A stretch of 64,000 nucleotides of DNA. Origin: Sinorhizobium sp. 8-89 (GTDB lineage Bacteria > Pseudomonadota > Alphaproteobacteria > Rhizobiales > Rhizobiaceae). Position numbers and translations under genes: made by a program. The notes under the pieces were generated by a model. That model had not been told where the DNA came from. It searched no databases and saw only the letters and a program-made list of their open reading frames with translations. Location of the stretch: the NCBI RefSeq assembly GCF_030124325.1, contig NZ_JASKLR010000020.1:1-64000 (forward strand), in the 5' to 3' direction. Of the stretch, positions 9,252 to 20,337 are shown piece after piece (the first letter of the stretch is position 1; every line of letters starts with the position of its first letter).

Positions 9252-9695
9252 CTATTGGCTGGACACCGGCAACGCTGCCATGTCCCTTGAACGAGGTGGG
9301 GCGGAAGTCTCTCGCGCGATGGGAAACAGAGCCCTGAGGCGCTGGTCGCGGAGCCATAGGCCGCCCCACATGAACAGCCCGAGATAGACGCTGAACAGGA
9401 TATGGCTGAAGAGTGGGCTGCCCGCGCGGATCTGGGTCGCCATAGCGCCGCCGAGCAGCCCCATCATCATCACCGCACCGAGCACACTTGTGCGCGGGAT
9501 CAGGTAGAGCACCAGGCAGATCAGCTCGATGAGGCCGATCGTGAAAGAATAGCCGGCGGGCCAGCCAAGCTCAGCCATCGTCGCTTCCGCCACAGGCATT
9601 TGGAGCAGCTTGGGCGCGATCGAGGCGCCAAGCATGAACAGGGCAAAAAGCCCGGTGAGAATCCGACCGGTCCAGAGCATCGCAGGCGTGTTCAT
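9252..9695 (-). CDS. DoxX family membrane protein
   Basis: A 147-residue protein with four predicted membrane helices (starting ILTGLFALFMLGASI, then FTIGLIELICLVLYLI, SVLGAVMMMGLLGGA and HILFSVYLGLFMWGGLWL), matching the DoxX/DoxX-like family. The start used overlaps the stop of the upstream SRPBCC gene by four bases, which indicates translational coupling and favours it over an upstream in-frame start. It is the third gene of an arsR-SRPBCC-doxX operon, a set common in Rhizobiales. Its biochemical role is unknown. Confidence 0.88.
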   Translation of the reverse strand: MNTPAMLWTGRILTGLFALFMLGASIAPKLLQMPVAEATMAELGWPAGYSFTIGLIELICLVLYLIPRTSVLGAVMMMGLLGGAMATQIRAGSPLFSHILFSVYLGLFMWGGLWLRDQRLRALFPIARETSAPPRSRDMAALPVSSQ

Positions 9696-10177
9696 GCCGT
9701 CCTCCCGTAGGTGTGCAGCCACTGTTCGAGCCGGGCGAAGGTGCCCGTCCAGCCGTGGCGATGTCCGGCAAGACTCTGCTCGGACTTCAATCCCTGCTGC
9801 GTGAACTCCATTTGCGTCTGCCCGTCGGGCAGTTCGGTGAGGAGCACGGTGACGAGCGTGCCGACCGGAGTGCCGTCCTCATGACCGTCGCTCTCCCACT
9901 TGAAGCTGAACACCAGCCGCTCGGGTGGAACCACCTCGCGATAGACTCCGCCCTGCCAGAGCACGCGATCTTCCGACGTTGAGCGCAGGCAGGCACGCCA
10001 GGCGCCGCCCGGGCGCAAGTCCTGCTCGGTGCGGACCGCGGGCCACTCAGGCGGCCCCAACCATGCGACAAGCATCTCCGGCCGCGTCCAGGCGCGCCAG
10101 ACCAGCTCTCGCGGCGCATTGAAGATGCGACGCAGGTTCAGCGAGTGCGCTGCAAGCGCGTCAGTGACGGGAGCCAT
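9692..10177 (-). CDS. SRPBCC / AHSA1-like domain protein
   Basis: A 161-residue START-like fold protein with the AHSA1 opening (LRRIFNAPRELVWRAWTRPE) followed by WLGPPEW, and the closing signature HGWTGTFARLEQWL. Such proteins bind hydrophobic ligands and usually sit beside an ArsR regulator, as here. Its start lies inside the last codons of the regulator (17-bp overlap) and its stop overlaps the DoxX start. GGGGAGCG precedes the ATG. The ligand is unknown. Confidence 0.9.
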   Translation of the reverse strand: MAPVTDALAAHSLNLRRIFNAPRELVWRAWTRPEMLVAWLGPPEWPAVRTEQDLRPGGAWRACLRSTSEDRVLWQGGVYREVVPPERLVFSFKWESDGHEDGTPVGTLVTVLLTELPDGQTQMEFTQQGLKSEQSLAGHRHGWTGTFARLEQWLHTYGRTA

Positions 10178-10508
10178 CGTCGCTCCCCGATTGGATGCTC
10201 TTCAGATAGGCATCCAGCCGATCGAAGCTCGATTCCCAGTAGTGGCGATACTGATCGATCCAGTCGGCGACCCCCTTCATCGCAAGCGGCTCGAGCCTGG
10301 CCGGCCGCCACTGCGCGGTGCGGCTGCGGCTGACGAGCCCGGCATTCTCCAGCACCTTCAGATGCCGCGAGATGGCCGGCAGGCTCATCGCAAACGGCGC
10401 GGCGAGATCGTTCACCGAGGTCTCCCCCTCGCTCAATCGGGCAAGGATCGCGCGGCGCGTGGGATCGGCAAGGGCAGCGAATTGGGCGCTCAGTGGATCG
10501 GTATGCAT
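10161..10508 (-). CDS. ArsR-family winged-helix transcriptional regulator
   Basis: A 115-residue repressor beginning FAALADPTRRAILARLSEGE, with the recognition helix in SLPAISRHLKVLENAGLV. It has no cysteine cluster for metal sensing, so it belongs to the non-metal SdpR-like branch typically paired with AHSA1 proteins. It is the first gene of the arsR-SRPBCC-doxX operon and probably represses it through the palindrome 15 bp upstream of its start. Confidence 0.93.
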   Translation of the reverse strand: MHTDPLSAQFAALADPTRRAILARLSEGETSVNDLAAPFAMSLPAISRHLKVLENAGLVSRSRTAQWRPARLEPLAMKGVADWIDQYRHYWESSFDRLDAYLKSIQSGSDDGSRH

Positions 10509-10523
10509 GACATATCCCTGTAT

Positions 10524-10539
10524 TTAACAGAGATGTTAA
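10524..10539 (-). promoter_or_regulatory. Putative ArsR operator
   Basis: TTAACA-GAGA-TGTTAA is a perfect 6-bp inverted repeat 15 bp before the arsR start codon. Position and symmetry fit autoregulation of the arsR-SRPBCC-doxX operon by its first product. Confidence 0.6.
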
Positions 10540-10707
10540 GTACGCTGTGAAAGGCTGTCAAGGGCTCGATCGGGCGCTTAGCGTATTGCCATCTTGAGCA
10601 TCAGGATGTTCGACGGAGCGCAAAAAATGTCCTCGCTGCAACAGGCGCCATAATGAAGTATAGTCGCGTGGGACCCCCAAGCGATCTTAGAGGGAGGAAA
10701 AGAACAA

Positions 10708-10962
10708 ATGTCCGTGGGCGCGGGTCCGCGAAAAGCGGACGCTGAATATGCGATTGAGTACTTCCAAGAGAACCCGGAAGCCGGCCTTTGCTACGAGGAT
10801 CGGCGCTGGTGGATTACGCCGAACGCAAACGAGACCGACCAGCAGGTCCTGCTTCTTGACGTGAATGAGGCCGAGCGGCTCAAGGACAATCCTCGCCTTC
10901 AACTCGTGTCGGGAATCGCTCATGCGGAACGGTCGCTCTGGGTCGTTCGAAGAATGACATAG
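10708..10962 (+). CDS. Hypothetical protein, 84 residues
   Basis: A small acidic protein (MSVGAGPRKADAEYAIEYFQ at the N-terminus, RRWWITPNANETDQ in the middle) with an excellent ribosome binding site, GAGGGAGG, 10 bp before the ATG. No signal peptide, membrane segment or known domain is visible. Gene-like codon use supports expression. No function can be given. Confidence 0.65.
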   Translation: MSVGAGPRKADAEYAIEYFQENPEAGLCYEDRRWWITPNANETDQQVLLLDVNEAERLKDNPRLQLVSGIAHAERSLWVVRRMT

Positions 10963-11049
10963 ATAGCTATCCGCCGTCTGTGTCCAAGCACTAGCATGGC
11001 TTGGCAGGTTCGAGCGGGTGTTGCCCGGTTGCGAATTCGACGTCGCGCC

Positions 11050-11121
11050 GATCTGGGAAAAAATACGCAGCCACGTAAAGTGCCACAGCCAGTGCGTCTA
11101 AAAAGACGCACGGTGCTGTAG
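11050..11121 (+). repeat. Short palindromic intergenic repeat, diverged copy
   Basis: It follows the same plan as the copies at 20338-20416 and 37028-37104: a GAT start, an A-rich run, ACGCAGCC...AAAGTGC, then the hairpin GTGCGTCT/AGACGCAC, ending GCTGTAG. The hairpin arms have changed together (GTGCGTCT with AGACGCAC instead of GCGCGTCT with AGACGCGC), so pairing is conserved. Confidence 0.65.
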
Positions 11122-11142
11122 CCTGCATCGTCGCGGTTCCGA

Positions 11143-12549
11143 TCACCCCGCCTTCAGTGCCACGCGTTTGCCGGTCGCGATCAGGCGTGCCGCCGCATAG
11201 GTCTGAGTGACGATCTCCGGAACGAGGTCGATGTCGGGCAGGCTGCCCACTCCGAGCGGACCGATCGCAAAGAGGTTCGGCGTGCGGCCGCCGCTGCCAA
11301 GCACTTCTCCGGTCGGGCTTACGGCGATGCCGAGTTCAAGCTCGTCGGGCATCGCCAGTCCGCCGGCAAAAAGGCTCTGCAACAGTGGCGCCTGCAGGTC
11401 CGGCGCCGAGCAGCGGCAGTCGATCACCTGGTCGGCCCGCAGCAGTTCCTCCGCGGGCTCGCCGGACCAGCGAACCATCAGCCCTTCCGGTACCCGCCGC
11501 CCGGCCCATCCGCGACGAAGTACCGTCCGGCCTTCGGCAAGCTCCTGCTGGAGGCGAGCGTGGACGGCCGCCGGCAGGCGGTTTCTGTGGCTGTCGTAGA
11601 TGGCGCGCAGATGCCGGTTGAACTGGCGCTTTTCGCGCGCGGGGAGCGCCTGCCAGAGAGAGCGCGCACGGCGGCGAAGCCCGTTCATCGCCGACTGCCA
11701 GCTCTGTCCCTTGGCCTCCGCATCGGCGCAGGCCCTGCGGACAAACCGGACGATCTCGCGGAGGCTCGACGGCATCGGGTCGACAGGGAAACTCGGGGCC
11801 GCCGACAGGCGCGTATGCGTCTGCGGGAGAAAGCCATGTCGCGACAGGAGCGTGACCGTCCCCGCGTAGCCGTTGTCACGCAACTGGAAGAGCTGGTCGA
11901 CGACACGAATGCCGCTGCCAAGAAGGATCGCATGCCGCGGATCGACGAGCCGGCGGGCTCTGACGACGGGCCGCTCCTCGTCGGGAACATCGACGTCGCG
12001 AGCCCTCATGCCAAAGCCGGTCGCGAGCACGACGACATCGCATTCGTCGGTTCCGGCGTCGTGAACGAGCGTGAAGCGACCAGTGGCGAGCTTGTGCAGA
12101 CCACGGACTGGCTGGTGGGAGAATTTTACGGTGATATCGGAACGGCGTGCAAGCGCTTCGGAAAAGCGCTGATGGACGTAGTCGCTGAAAATGCCCCTGG
12201 GCACGAAAATCTGCTGGAACCCGGGTATCGCCGCCGGTACCGCCGCCCGGAATTCGCCGTTGGTGCAAAGCCAGTCGTTGAAATCGTCAGGCTGCCCGGC
12301 GGCAACCGAAAGATCACGCACGCGGCTGTTGAGGATCTCGCAGCTCTGCGCCGAGGACAGCGCCTGGCCACCGCTGATCGACGGGTGAGGATCGTACATG
12401 GTCAAATGGAAGGATACGCGGACCGACTTCATGAGCGCGATCGCCATCATGATGCCCGAAAATCCGCGCCCGACGACGGCAATCTCGGGCTTCGAGGATA
12501 GCCCGGCCGCCGCGGACGGCTTCGCTGCAAACAATCCGTAAACAGTCAT
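11143..12549 (-). CDS. FAD/NAD(P)-binding oxidoreductase (FAD-NAD(P)-binding, HcaE/SidA-like fold)
   Basis: This 468-residue flavoprotein has an N-terminal dinucleotide-binding motif AVVGRGFSGIMMAIAL, a second Rossmann motif around AILLGSGIRVVDQLFQL, and a C-terminal block FAIGPLGVGSLPDIDLVPE, which is typical of the FAD-NAD(P)-binding family also found near siderophore and sulfur genes. The ATG at MTVYGLF was chosen because AAGGAGCTCAC precedes it; the frame is open 15 codons further upstream. It is divergent from sfnB. The substrate is unknown, and the link to sulfur metabolism is only positional. Confidence 0.82.
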   Translation of the reverse strand: MTVYGLFAAKPSAAAGLSSKPEIAVVGRGFSGIMMAIALMKSVRVSFHLTMYDPHPSISGGQALSSAQSCEILNSRVRDLSVAAGQPDDFNDWLCTNGEFRAAVPAAIPGFQQIFVPRGIFSDYVHQRFSEALARRSDITVKFSHQPVRGLHKLATGRFTLVHDAGTDECDVVVLATGFGMRARDVDVPDEERPVVRARRLVDPRHAILLGSGIRVVDQLFQLRDNGYAGTVTLLSRHGFLPQTHTRLSAAPSFPVDPMPSSLREIVRFVRRACADAEAKGQSWQSAMNGLRRRARSLWQALPAREKRQFNRHLRAIYDSHRNRLPAAVHARLQQELAEGRTVLRRGWAGRRVPEGLMVRWSGEPAEELLRADQVIDCRCSAPDLQAPLLQSLFAGGLAMPDELELGIAVSPTGEVLGSGGRTPNLFAIGPLGVGSLPDIDLVPEIVTQTYAAARLIATGKRVALKAG

Positions 12550-13224
12550 GTGAGCTCCTTTGCGTCCGGCCGCAGCCGTATCAGTCGTGGGCAACCCCTA
12601 CGCAGGACTTCGAGACACACAAATAGCTGCCGTTTGAATTTTCAGGGATATCAAGACTGGATGCCGCTCGGCTACCGGTAAGTCTGCGCTCCTTTGGCTG
12701 CCTCCAGCGCCGCGCCTCCTCAGGCGCATGCTTATGCGGCATAGTCTATCAAGTTAGTATTTTATGACAAAGAGACCGATCGGCAAGCGTTTTGTTCGAC
12801 CCCTCGTCTCAACCACTCGTCTCAAGCAGTCGCCGCCGAGGAACATCGCCCGGCGTTTCCGATTGAAACCCTGCCACGATTGCCCCTCGACAGCGGTGCG
12901 TCAAACGGCTTCGCCCGTCACGCTTTCTACAGCCTTCTCTACCGCGACCGGACGTATAATTGGCGAATGCAAGAAAACAGTCCATGCTTCATGCTATGAG
13001 AGAGGATCGACCCGAGCGAAGTAAAGAAAGTTCAATATCCACAAATTCTATAGAACAAGCTTCCTTACCGGATGTAAGGTGATCATTCAGTGATACGGGC
13101 CAATGTCGGAGCGGAATCGTCGAGAGTGGAAAACGGCTTCCGCCCGCACCGATGTTCTTGGAACCGATCGCGAGAGTTCCGGATTGATGCGATCCAGGGA
13201 CGTCGCGATCTATGGAGGATCGAT
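12550..13224. other. Divergent promoter region between the FAD protein and sfnB
   Basis: 675 bp without a supported gene. An 86-codon frame from 12764 has no ribosome binding site and an unusual composition. A short GC hairpin (GCGCCT/AGGCGC at 12712-12727), preceded by cagcgccgc, resembles a degenerate form of the window's repeat. Confidence 0.4.
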
Positions 13225-14442
13225 ATGGGAACCATCTCGCATTTCGCCGAGAAGACGAGATCGCCCGCGCAGCGCATCGAAAGCGAGGAAGAGGCCTTGT
13301 CGGTTGCAAGAGATCTGGCGAGGCAGTTTGCGGTACGTGCCAGCGAGCGTGACCTGGAGCGCGTTCTTCCCTATGAGGAACTCGATCAGCTCGCGCAATC
13401 AGGCCTGCTGGCGATCAGCGTTCCATCGGACTATGACGGGATCGATGTATCGAACGCCGTGCTCGCCGAGGTCGCGGCGATCCTCTCCGAGGCCGATAGC
13501 TCGATCGGCCAGATTCCCCAGAACCATTTCTATGTTCTGGAGGCGCTTCGTCACGACGGGACGGAGGAGCAGAAGAAGTTCTTTTTCGGGCGGGTGCTTG
13601 CCGGCGACCGGTTCGGCAATGCGCTCGCCGAAACCGGAACGGAGACCGTCGGCGATTACGAGACGCGCCTGACCGAAGACGGTGCCGGGTACCGGATCAA
13701 CGGCCGCAAATATTATTCGACCGGCGTTCTCTTTGCCGATTGGATCGCAATTTTCGCGCTCGATCCTGCCGACCAGCTGACCATGTCCTTCGTCCCGCGC
13801 GGCACCGAAGGCGTCCAGATCATCGACGACTGGGATAGTTTCGGACAACGCGTCACCGGCAGCGGCACGACCGTGCTGCAGAACGTCTATGTGAACGCCG
13901 GATCCGTCGTCCGGTTTCACCGCGGATTCGAACGTGCCGGCACCATCGGCTCCGTCGGCCAGATCATCCGTGCCGGCGTGGATCTCGGCATTGCGCGCGC
14001 CGCCTTCCGGGAGACGGTCGACTTCGTTCGCACCAAGGCGCGGCCGTGGACGGACGGCGGCGTGGAACGAGCGTCGGAGGATCCGTTGACGATCGCCCGG
14101 GTCGGCGAGATCGCCATCCGCCTGGAAGCGGCGTCGGCAGTCGTCGAACATGCGGGAAGAAAGGTCGATGTCGCCCAAATCGATCCGACGGAGCAACATG
14201 CAATCGAAGCGAGCCTTGCTGTCGCCACCGCCAAGGTTCTGACGACGGAGGTCGCGCTCGACGCCACCAACACGCTCTTCGAACTTGCCGGCACCGCCTC
14301 GACGAAGGTCGCGCTCAATCTCGACCGCTACTGGCGCAATGCGCGCACCCACACGCTGCACGATCCGGTTCGCTGGAAATATCACGTGGTCGGCAACTAC
14401 CATCTCAACGGCGTGACGCCGCCTCGAAATGGATCGCCTTGA
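13225..14442 (+). CDS. sfnB: SfnB-family sulfur acquisition oxidoreductase (acyl-CoA dehydrogenase fold)
   Basis: A 405-residue flavin enzyme of the acyl-CoA dehydrogenase superfamily. After a short N-terminal arm (PAQRIESEEEALSVARDLA) come the domain blocks LAISVPSDYDGIDVS, GNALAETGTET and GYRINGRKYYSTGVLFADW, and the C-terminal helical domain ends TLHDPVRWKYHVVGNYHLNG, which is characteristic of the DszC/SfnB branch rather than of true acyl-CoA dehydrogenases. SfnB proteins support growth on dimethyl sulfone and other organosulfur compounds. GGAGG precedes the chosen ATG; an upstream in-frame start would add 45 atypical residues. Confidence 0.85.
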   Translation: MGTISHFAEKTRSPAQRIESEEEALSVARDLARQFAVRASERDLERVLPYEELDQLAQSGLLAISVPSDYDGIDVSNAVLAEVAAILSEADSSIGQIPQNHFYVLEALRHDGTEEQKKFFFGRVLAGDRFGNALAETGTETVGDYETRLTEDGAGYRINGRKYYSTGVLFADWIAIFALDPADQLTMSFVPRGTEGVQIIDDWDSFGQRVTGSGTTVLQNVYVNAGSVVRFHRGFERAGTIGSVGQIIRAGVDLGIARAAFRETVDFVRTKARPWTDGGVERASEDPLTIARVGEIAIRLEAASAVVEHAGRKVDVAQIDPTEQHAIEASLAVATAKVLTTEVALDATNTLFELAGTASTKVALNLDRYWRNARTHTLHDPVRWKYHVVGNYHLNGVTPPRNGSP

Positions 14443-14712
14443 CTGATTACGCTCGGCGAGGACCGAATCAAGCTCATGGGCTGGCGATTGTAATTGTCAG
14501 TTTAGCTCAAGGATCCGCATGAGGAGCTTGGTCGGCAAGGCCTGCCCGGAACTCGTCGATCAGCGATTGTTCCCGACCGAGATAGCGCGGTGAGAAATGC
14601 ATGGAACGGCCCTTGCCACCCGCGCGGCTGCAGCGATGCCCCTCCGGTGCGGGCTGACGTCACCTGAGACACCGCTCTCCGCTTGCGACTAGCGGGTCCC
14701 TGCTCAGGCAAC

Positions 14713-15636
14713 TCAATTGCGCAGAAGATCCTGCATTTGACCTTGTTTTTGCAATCCGACTTCGCGAACGATCTCGGCGATCAGGGTAAACTGTGAAGAC
14801 AGGGGATTCGTCTTCCGCCACACCATTCCTATAGTCCGAGAAGGACGCGGCTTGGCCAGGCGAGACATGCACACTCTGGAGGATAGCGTCTCCGTATAAA
14901 CCGCCATCTGCGGAACGAGAGTAACGCCGATGCCGGCACCCACCATCTGGACAAGAGTGGAAAGAGAGCTCCCCTCCATCAACTCGCGTGTAGGCAAGGC
15001 CGCGACATTGCAGAAGGAAAGGGCCTGGTCCCTGAAGCAGTGGCCCTCCTCAAGAAGCAGCAGCTTCATCTCGTGAAGTTTGTCGGAACTGGGTACCGGT
15101 TTACCCGCATCTTCCAGCGGACGCACCAACACGAATTCCTCATCGAAGAGCGGGACCTCTTCCAGCGCAGGTTCGGAAACCGGCAGTGCGACGATCGCCG
15201 CGTCGAGCCGGGCTTCCAAGAGGTCTTCGATCAGCTTCTGAGTGATTGCCTCGCGCGGCCTGGGTTCCAGACCGGGGTAGCGCTGGTTGAGCGTCTTTAT
15301 GACATCAGGAAGAAGATAGGGCGCGACCGTAGGAATGACGCCGATACGAAGGCGGCCGGCGAGCGGACCATGCGCCGCGCGTGCCAGGTCCTTTAGTTCG
15401 TCAACTGAGCGCAGGATCGAGCGAACCCTTCCTGCGAACTCCTCGCCAAGGCCTGTGAGACGAATTTTTCGGCCCCCTCTTTCCACCAGGGGAGCACCGA
15501 TCAAGTCTTCCAGTTCCCTTATCTGCACCGACAACGCCGGCTGGGAGATTGCGCATGCCTCAGCCGCCCGTCCGAAGTGGCCCAATCTCGCGAGGGCATC
15601 GAAATAGCGCAGGTGTTTCATGGACAACCCAATCAT
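14713..15636 (-). CDS. oxyR: LysR-type peroxide regulator OxyR
   Basis: A 307-residue LysR protein with an N-terminal winged helix (HLRYFDALARLGHFGRAAEA) and a regulatory domain holding the redox cysteine pair in EEGHCFRDQALSFCN, spaced as in OxyR. H2O2 oxidises these cysteines and switches on target genes. It is divergent from katG, its expected target, across a 175-bp promoter region. A second in-frame ATG five codons in is possible. Confidence 0.9.
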   Translation of the reverse strand: MIGLSMKHLRYFDALARLGHFGRAAEACAISQPALSVQIRELEDLIGAPLVERGGRKIRLTGLGEEFAGRVRSILRSVDELKDLARAAHGPLAGRLRIGVIPTVAPYLLPDVIKTLNQRYPGLEPRPREAITQKLIEDLLEARLDAAIVALPVSEPALEEVPLFDEEFVLVRPLEDAGKPVPSSDKLHEMKLLLLEEGHCFRDQALSFCNVAALPTRELMEGSSLSTLVQMVGAGIGVTLVPQMAVYTETLSSRVCMSRLAKPRPSRTIGMVWRKTNPLSSQFTLIAEIVREVGLQKQGQMQDLLRN

Positions 15637-17986
<2,350 letters not shown>

Positions 17987-18014
17987 GGTTCCCTCGGAAT
18001 CTCGTCATCAATGT

Positions 18015-18041
18015 CCCATCCCTGGTTTCCCCGGGGGTGGG
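18015..18041 (+). terminator. Probable terminator after katG
   Basis: The stem CCCATCCC/GGGGTGGG (8 bp with one wobble) and an 11-base loop lie 29 bp past the katG stop; a short TTGTTTT follows. It also lies at the end of the convergent small gene, so it may act in both directions. Confidence 0.5.
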
Positions 18042-18245
18042 TCACTTGTTTTCCGCCCGAGGCCGTTTGGAACGATTTGCCGGATCACCCGCAGGGTCGT
18101 CCATCTGCCTGTCGCCGCGCTTCGATGGCGCCTTCCCGGCACGTTCCCGCGCATGGGCATCCGGACCGGCGACTATGGTGCCGGGTTTGGTGCTGTCCCG
18201 CTGTTCACTTTCCTTGTGATCAGGACGTCGACCCTCTTTGGCCAT
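18042..18245 (-). CDS. Small highly charged hypothetical protein
   Basis: A 67-residue, Arg/Lys/Asp-rich, probably disordered protein beginning MAKEGRRPDHKESEQRDSTK. GGAGGG lies 9 bp before this ATG; a GTG three codons upstream is too close to that site. No domain is recognisable. Its length and composition resemble rhizobial stress-associated disordered proteins, but no function can be assigned. It is convergent with katG. Confidence 0.6.
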   Translation of the reverse strand: MAKEGRRPDHKESEQRDSTKPGTIVAGPDAHARERAGKAPSKRGDRQMDDPAGDPANRSKRPRAENK

Positions 18246-18717
18246 GATGTACACCCTCCTTTTTGAACTATAACCTCAACGGCGCTGGCCTTGCCTTGTT
18301 CCGTAGATGTCATCGGTGCTGAGGATGAAAAAGTCCCTGGTGCCGTTCCGCTCTGTCGGGAACTCTGCCACAGCCCGCTCTGTGAAATCGCTCGAGACGT
18401 CGTGAGCCATCCGTACGGTGATGCACCGCAACGACGGCCGCATAGCCGGCCTAGCCGGCCGTTAACCTGGAAAAAACCTGGACGCCACAAAGCCTCGGCG
18501 GGAAGCGGCCGAGATCTTTGCTGCCGATGCCGAGATCTTTGCTGCCGATATAGAGGCGATCCCAACCCACTTCGGGCATCTAAGCTTTGCCAAGTGAGCT
18601 ATCGGGAACTAGATTGTCTGAAATAAGGCCAAAAATAAGAGAGCAAACTACTCCGCTAATGTGCGCACAGCCTCTAAACCTCGTTGAATTCATTGATCAT
18701 TTCACGAGATCGCGTCA
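18246..18717. other. Intergenic stretch upstream of the pcaQ-like gene
   Basis: No convincing gene. It holds an exact 21-bp tandem duplication at 18508-18549. A PcaQ-type site (ATAACC-N4-GGTTAA) could not be found complete; only the half-like ATAACC near 18267 was seen. Confidence 0.4.
18508..18549. repeat. Two exact tandem copies of a 21-bp unit
   Basis: The unit gccgagatctttgctgccga plus t occurs at 18508-18528 and again at 18529-18549 without mismatch. It is intergenic, and no role is apparent. Confidence 0.7.
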
Positions 18718-19647
18718 TTGTTAAAGAACCATGCCATCAAGTTTCGCCATCTGCAGACATTTGTCGAGGTCGCGCGCCAGAAGAGCGTGATGAAAGCGGC
18801 CGGAATCTTGCATGTCAGTCAGCCGGCGGTTACCAAAACGATCCGCGAACTGGAGGAGGTGCTGGGCGTCGCCGTGTTCGAGCGGGAGGGGCGCGGCATC
18901 AGGATCACCCGCTATGGCGAGGTCTTTCTCCGCCATGCCGGTGCCGCGCTGACAGCGCTCAGGCAGGGGCTCGACTCGGTCTCGCAGGAACGGTCCGGCG
19001 AAGGTCCGCCGATCCGGGTCGGGGCGCTGCCGACCGTTTCCACCCGCATCATGCCCCGCGCCATGGCGCTCTTTCTCAAGGAGGAAACCGGTACCCGCAC
19101 CAAGATCGTCACCGGAGAAAACGCGGTGCTGCTTGAACAGTTGCGCGTCGGCGACCTGGACCTTGTCGTCGGCAGACTCGCCGCGCCCGACAAGATGACC
19201 GGCTTTTCCTTCGAGCACCTCTATTCCGAACAGGTGGTCTTTGCTGTGCGCCCCGGCCACCCGCTCATCGCTGGCAAGCAATCGATCTTCGCTCATCTCG
19301 GGGACTATCCCGTCCTGATGCCCACCCGTGCGTCGATCATTCGTCCCTTCGTCGAGCGGCTCCTGATTGCGAACGGCATTGCCAGTCTGCCGAACCAGAT
19401 CGAAACGGTCTCAGATTCCTTCGGCCGCGCCTTCGTGCGCTCGAGCGATGCGATCTGGATCATCTCGGCCGGCGTCGTCGCGACCGATTTCGAAGACGGC
19501 CTGCTGGCGACGTTGCCGATCGACACCAGCGAGACCAAGGGGCCGGTCGGGCTAACTATGCGCACCGACGCGATCCCGTCCCTGCCGCTCGCCATCCTGA
19601 TACAGACCATCCGCGAGGCGGCCGGAGTGGCGATGCCGAAGGGCTGA
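18718..19647 (+). CDS. pcaQ: LysR-family regulator, PcaQ-like
   Basis: A 309-residue LysR protein whose N-terminus (IKFRHLQTFVEVARQKSV, then ILHVSQPAVTKTIRELE) and centre (VRVGALPTVS-type block, KIVTGENAVLLEQLRVGDLD) match my recollection of rhizobial PcaQ, the activator of pcaDCHGB (protocatechuate branch of the beta-ketoadipate pathway). The best start is a TTG, which gives the family's usual N-terminal length. Normally pcaQ is divergent from pcaDCHGB; here the upstream neighbour is katG plus a small gene, and no protocatechuate genes are in the window, so the assignment is by sequence only. The pcaRIJF genes lie 13 kb away. Confidence 0.7.
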   Translation: MLKNHAIKFRHLQTFVEVARQKSVMKAAGILHVSQPAVTKTIRELEEVLGVAVFEREGRGIRITRYGEVFLRHAGAALTALRQGLDSVSQERSGEGPPIRVGALPTVSTRIMPRAMALFLKEETGTRTKIVTGENAVLLEQLRVGDLDLVVGRLAAPDKMTGFSFEHLYSEQVVFAVRPGHPLIAGKQSIFAHLGDYPVLMPTRASIIRPFVERLLIANGIASLPNQIETVSDSFGRAFVRSSDAIWIISAGVVATDFEDGLLATLPIDTSETKGPVGLTMRTDAIPSLPLAILIQTIREAAGVAMPKG

Positions 19648-19732
19648 ACGCTGTGCCGGGAAGCGGCGCTTTACTTTCACCGACCGATAGCGAGAATGCC
19701 CGGCACTGGCGTTTTCATCCCTACCGTCCGTC

Positions 19733-20257
19733 ATGTCCGAAACAGAACTGCAGCTCGAAAATTTCGCGGAAGACCATGCCCGGGACCTGCCGAGCTGGTT
19801 CCCGACACTGCAATCGCTCATCCAGTGGGGCGGACCGGATGTCCGCTTTCCGCTCGACAAGGGACAGTTCGAGGCGATGGTCGCCGAAACGGCCGGCTCA
19901 GAACCGAAGCGCTGGATCTTTTCCGCCATCGCGCGAGGCGCTGTTGCGGGCCATGCACAGGTCGCCCTCGACTGGCGGAACGGCGTCGCGCGCCTCACCC
20001 GGGTCGCCGTCAATCCGCGCTTTCGCGGCCAGGGGCTCGCCCGTCCCTTCCTGCGGCTCGTCGTTCAGCGTGTCTTTGCGGTTCCCGCATTCGAGCGGCT
20101 GGAACTCCACGTCTATACCTTCAACAGCGCGGCGATCCGCACCTATCTCAGCCTCGGTTTCATCGAGGAAGGCGTGCGCCGCTCGTCCGTGAAAGTCGGC
20201 GACGAACGCTGGGACACCGCAACTTACGGCCTGCTGCGCAGCGATCTTCCCCGATAG
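19733..20257 (+). CDS. GNAT-family N-acetyltransferase
   Basis: A 174-residue acetyltransferase. The acetyl-CoA pyrophosphate loop is in VNPRFRGQGLARPFLRLVV, preceded by the beta-4 strand VARLTRVAV, and the C-terminal NSAAIRTYLSLGFIEEGVRR is typical of RimJ/RimL-like GNATs. The acceptor is unknown. It lies 85 bp after the LysR gene on the same strand and may be co-transcribed with it. Confidence 0.87.
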   Translation: MSETELQLENFAEDHARDLPSWFPTLQSLIQWGGPDVRFPLDKGQFEAMVAETAGSEPKRWIFSAIARGAVAGHAQVALDWRNGVARLTRVAVNPRFRGQGLARPFLRLVVQRVFAVPAFERLELHVYTFNSAAIRTYLSLGFIEEGVRRSSVKVGDERWDTATYGLLRSDLPR

Positions 20258-20337
20258 GGGCAGCTGCTGCGGAAACGCTACTGTCATCGGCGCCCGCACT
20301 ATGCCGGCCTTACTGCATGTTTCCTTGGATCGTAGCC

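Noticed and set aside
12764-13024. 86-codon frame between the FAD protein and sfnB
   Set aside because: No ribosome binding site, no recognisable sequence and a Thr/Arg-rich composition unlike genes in the window.
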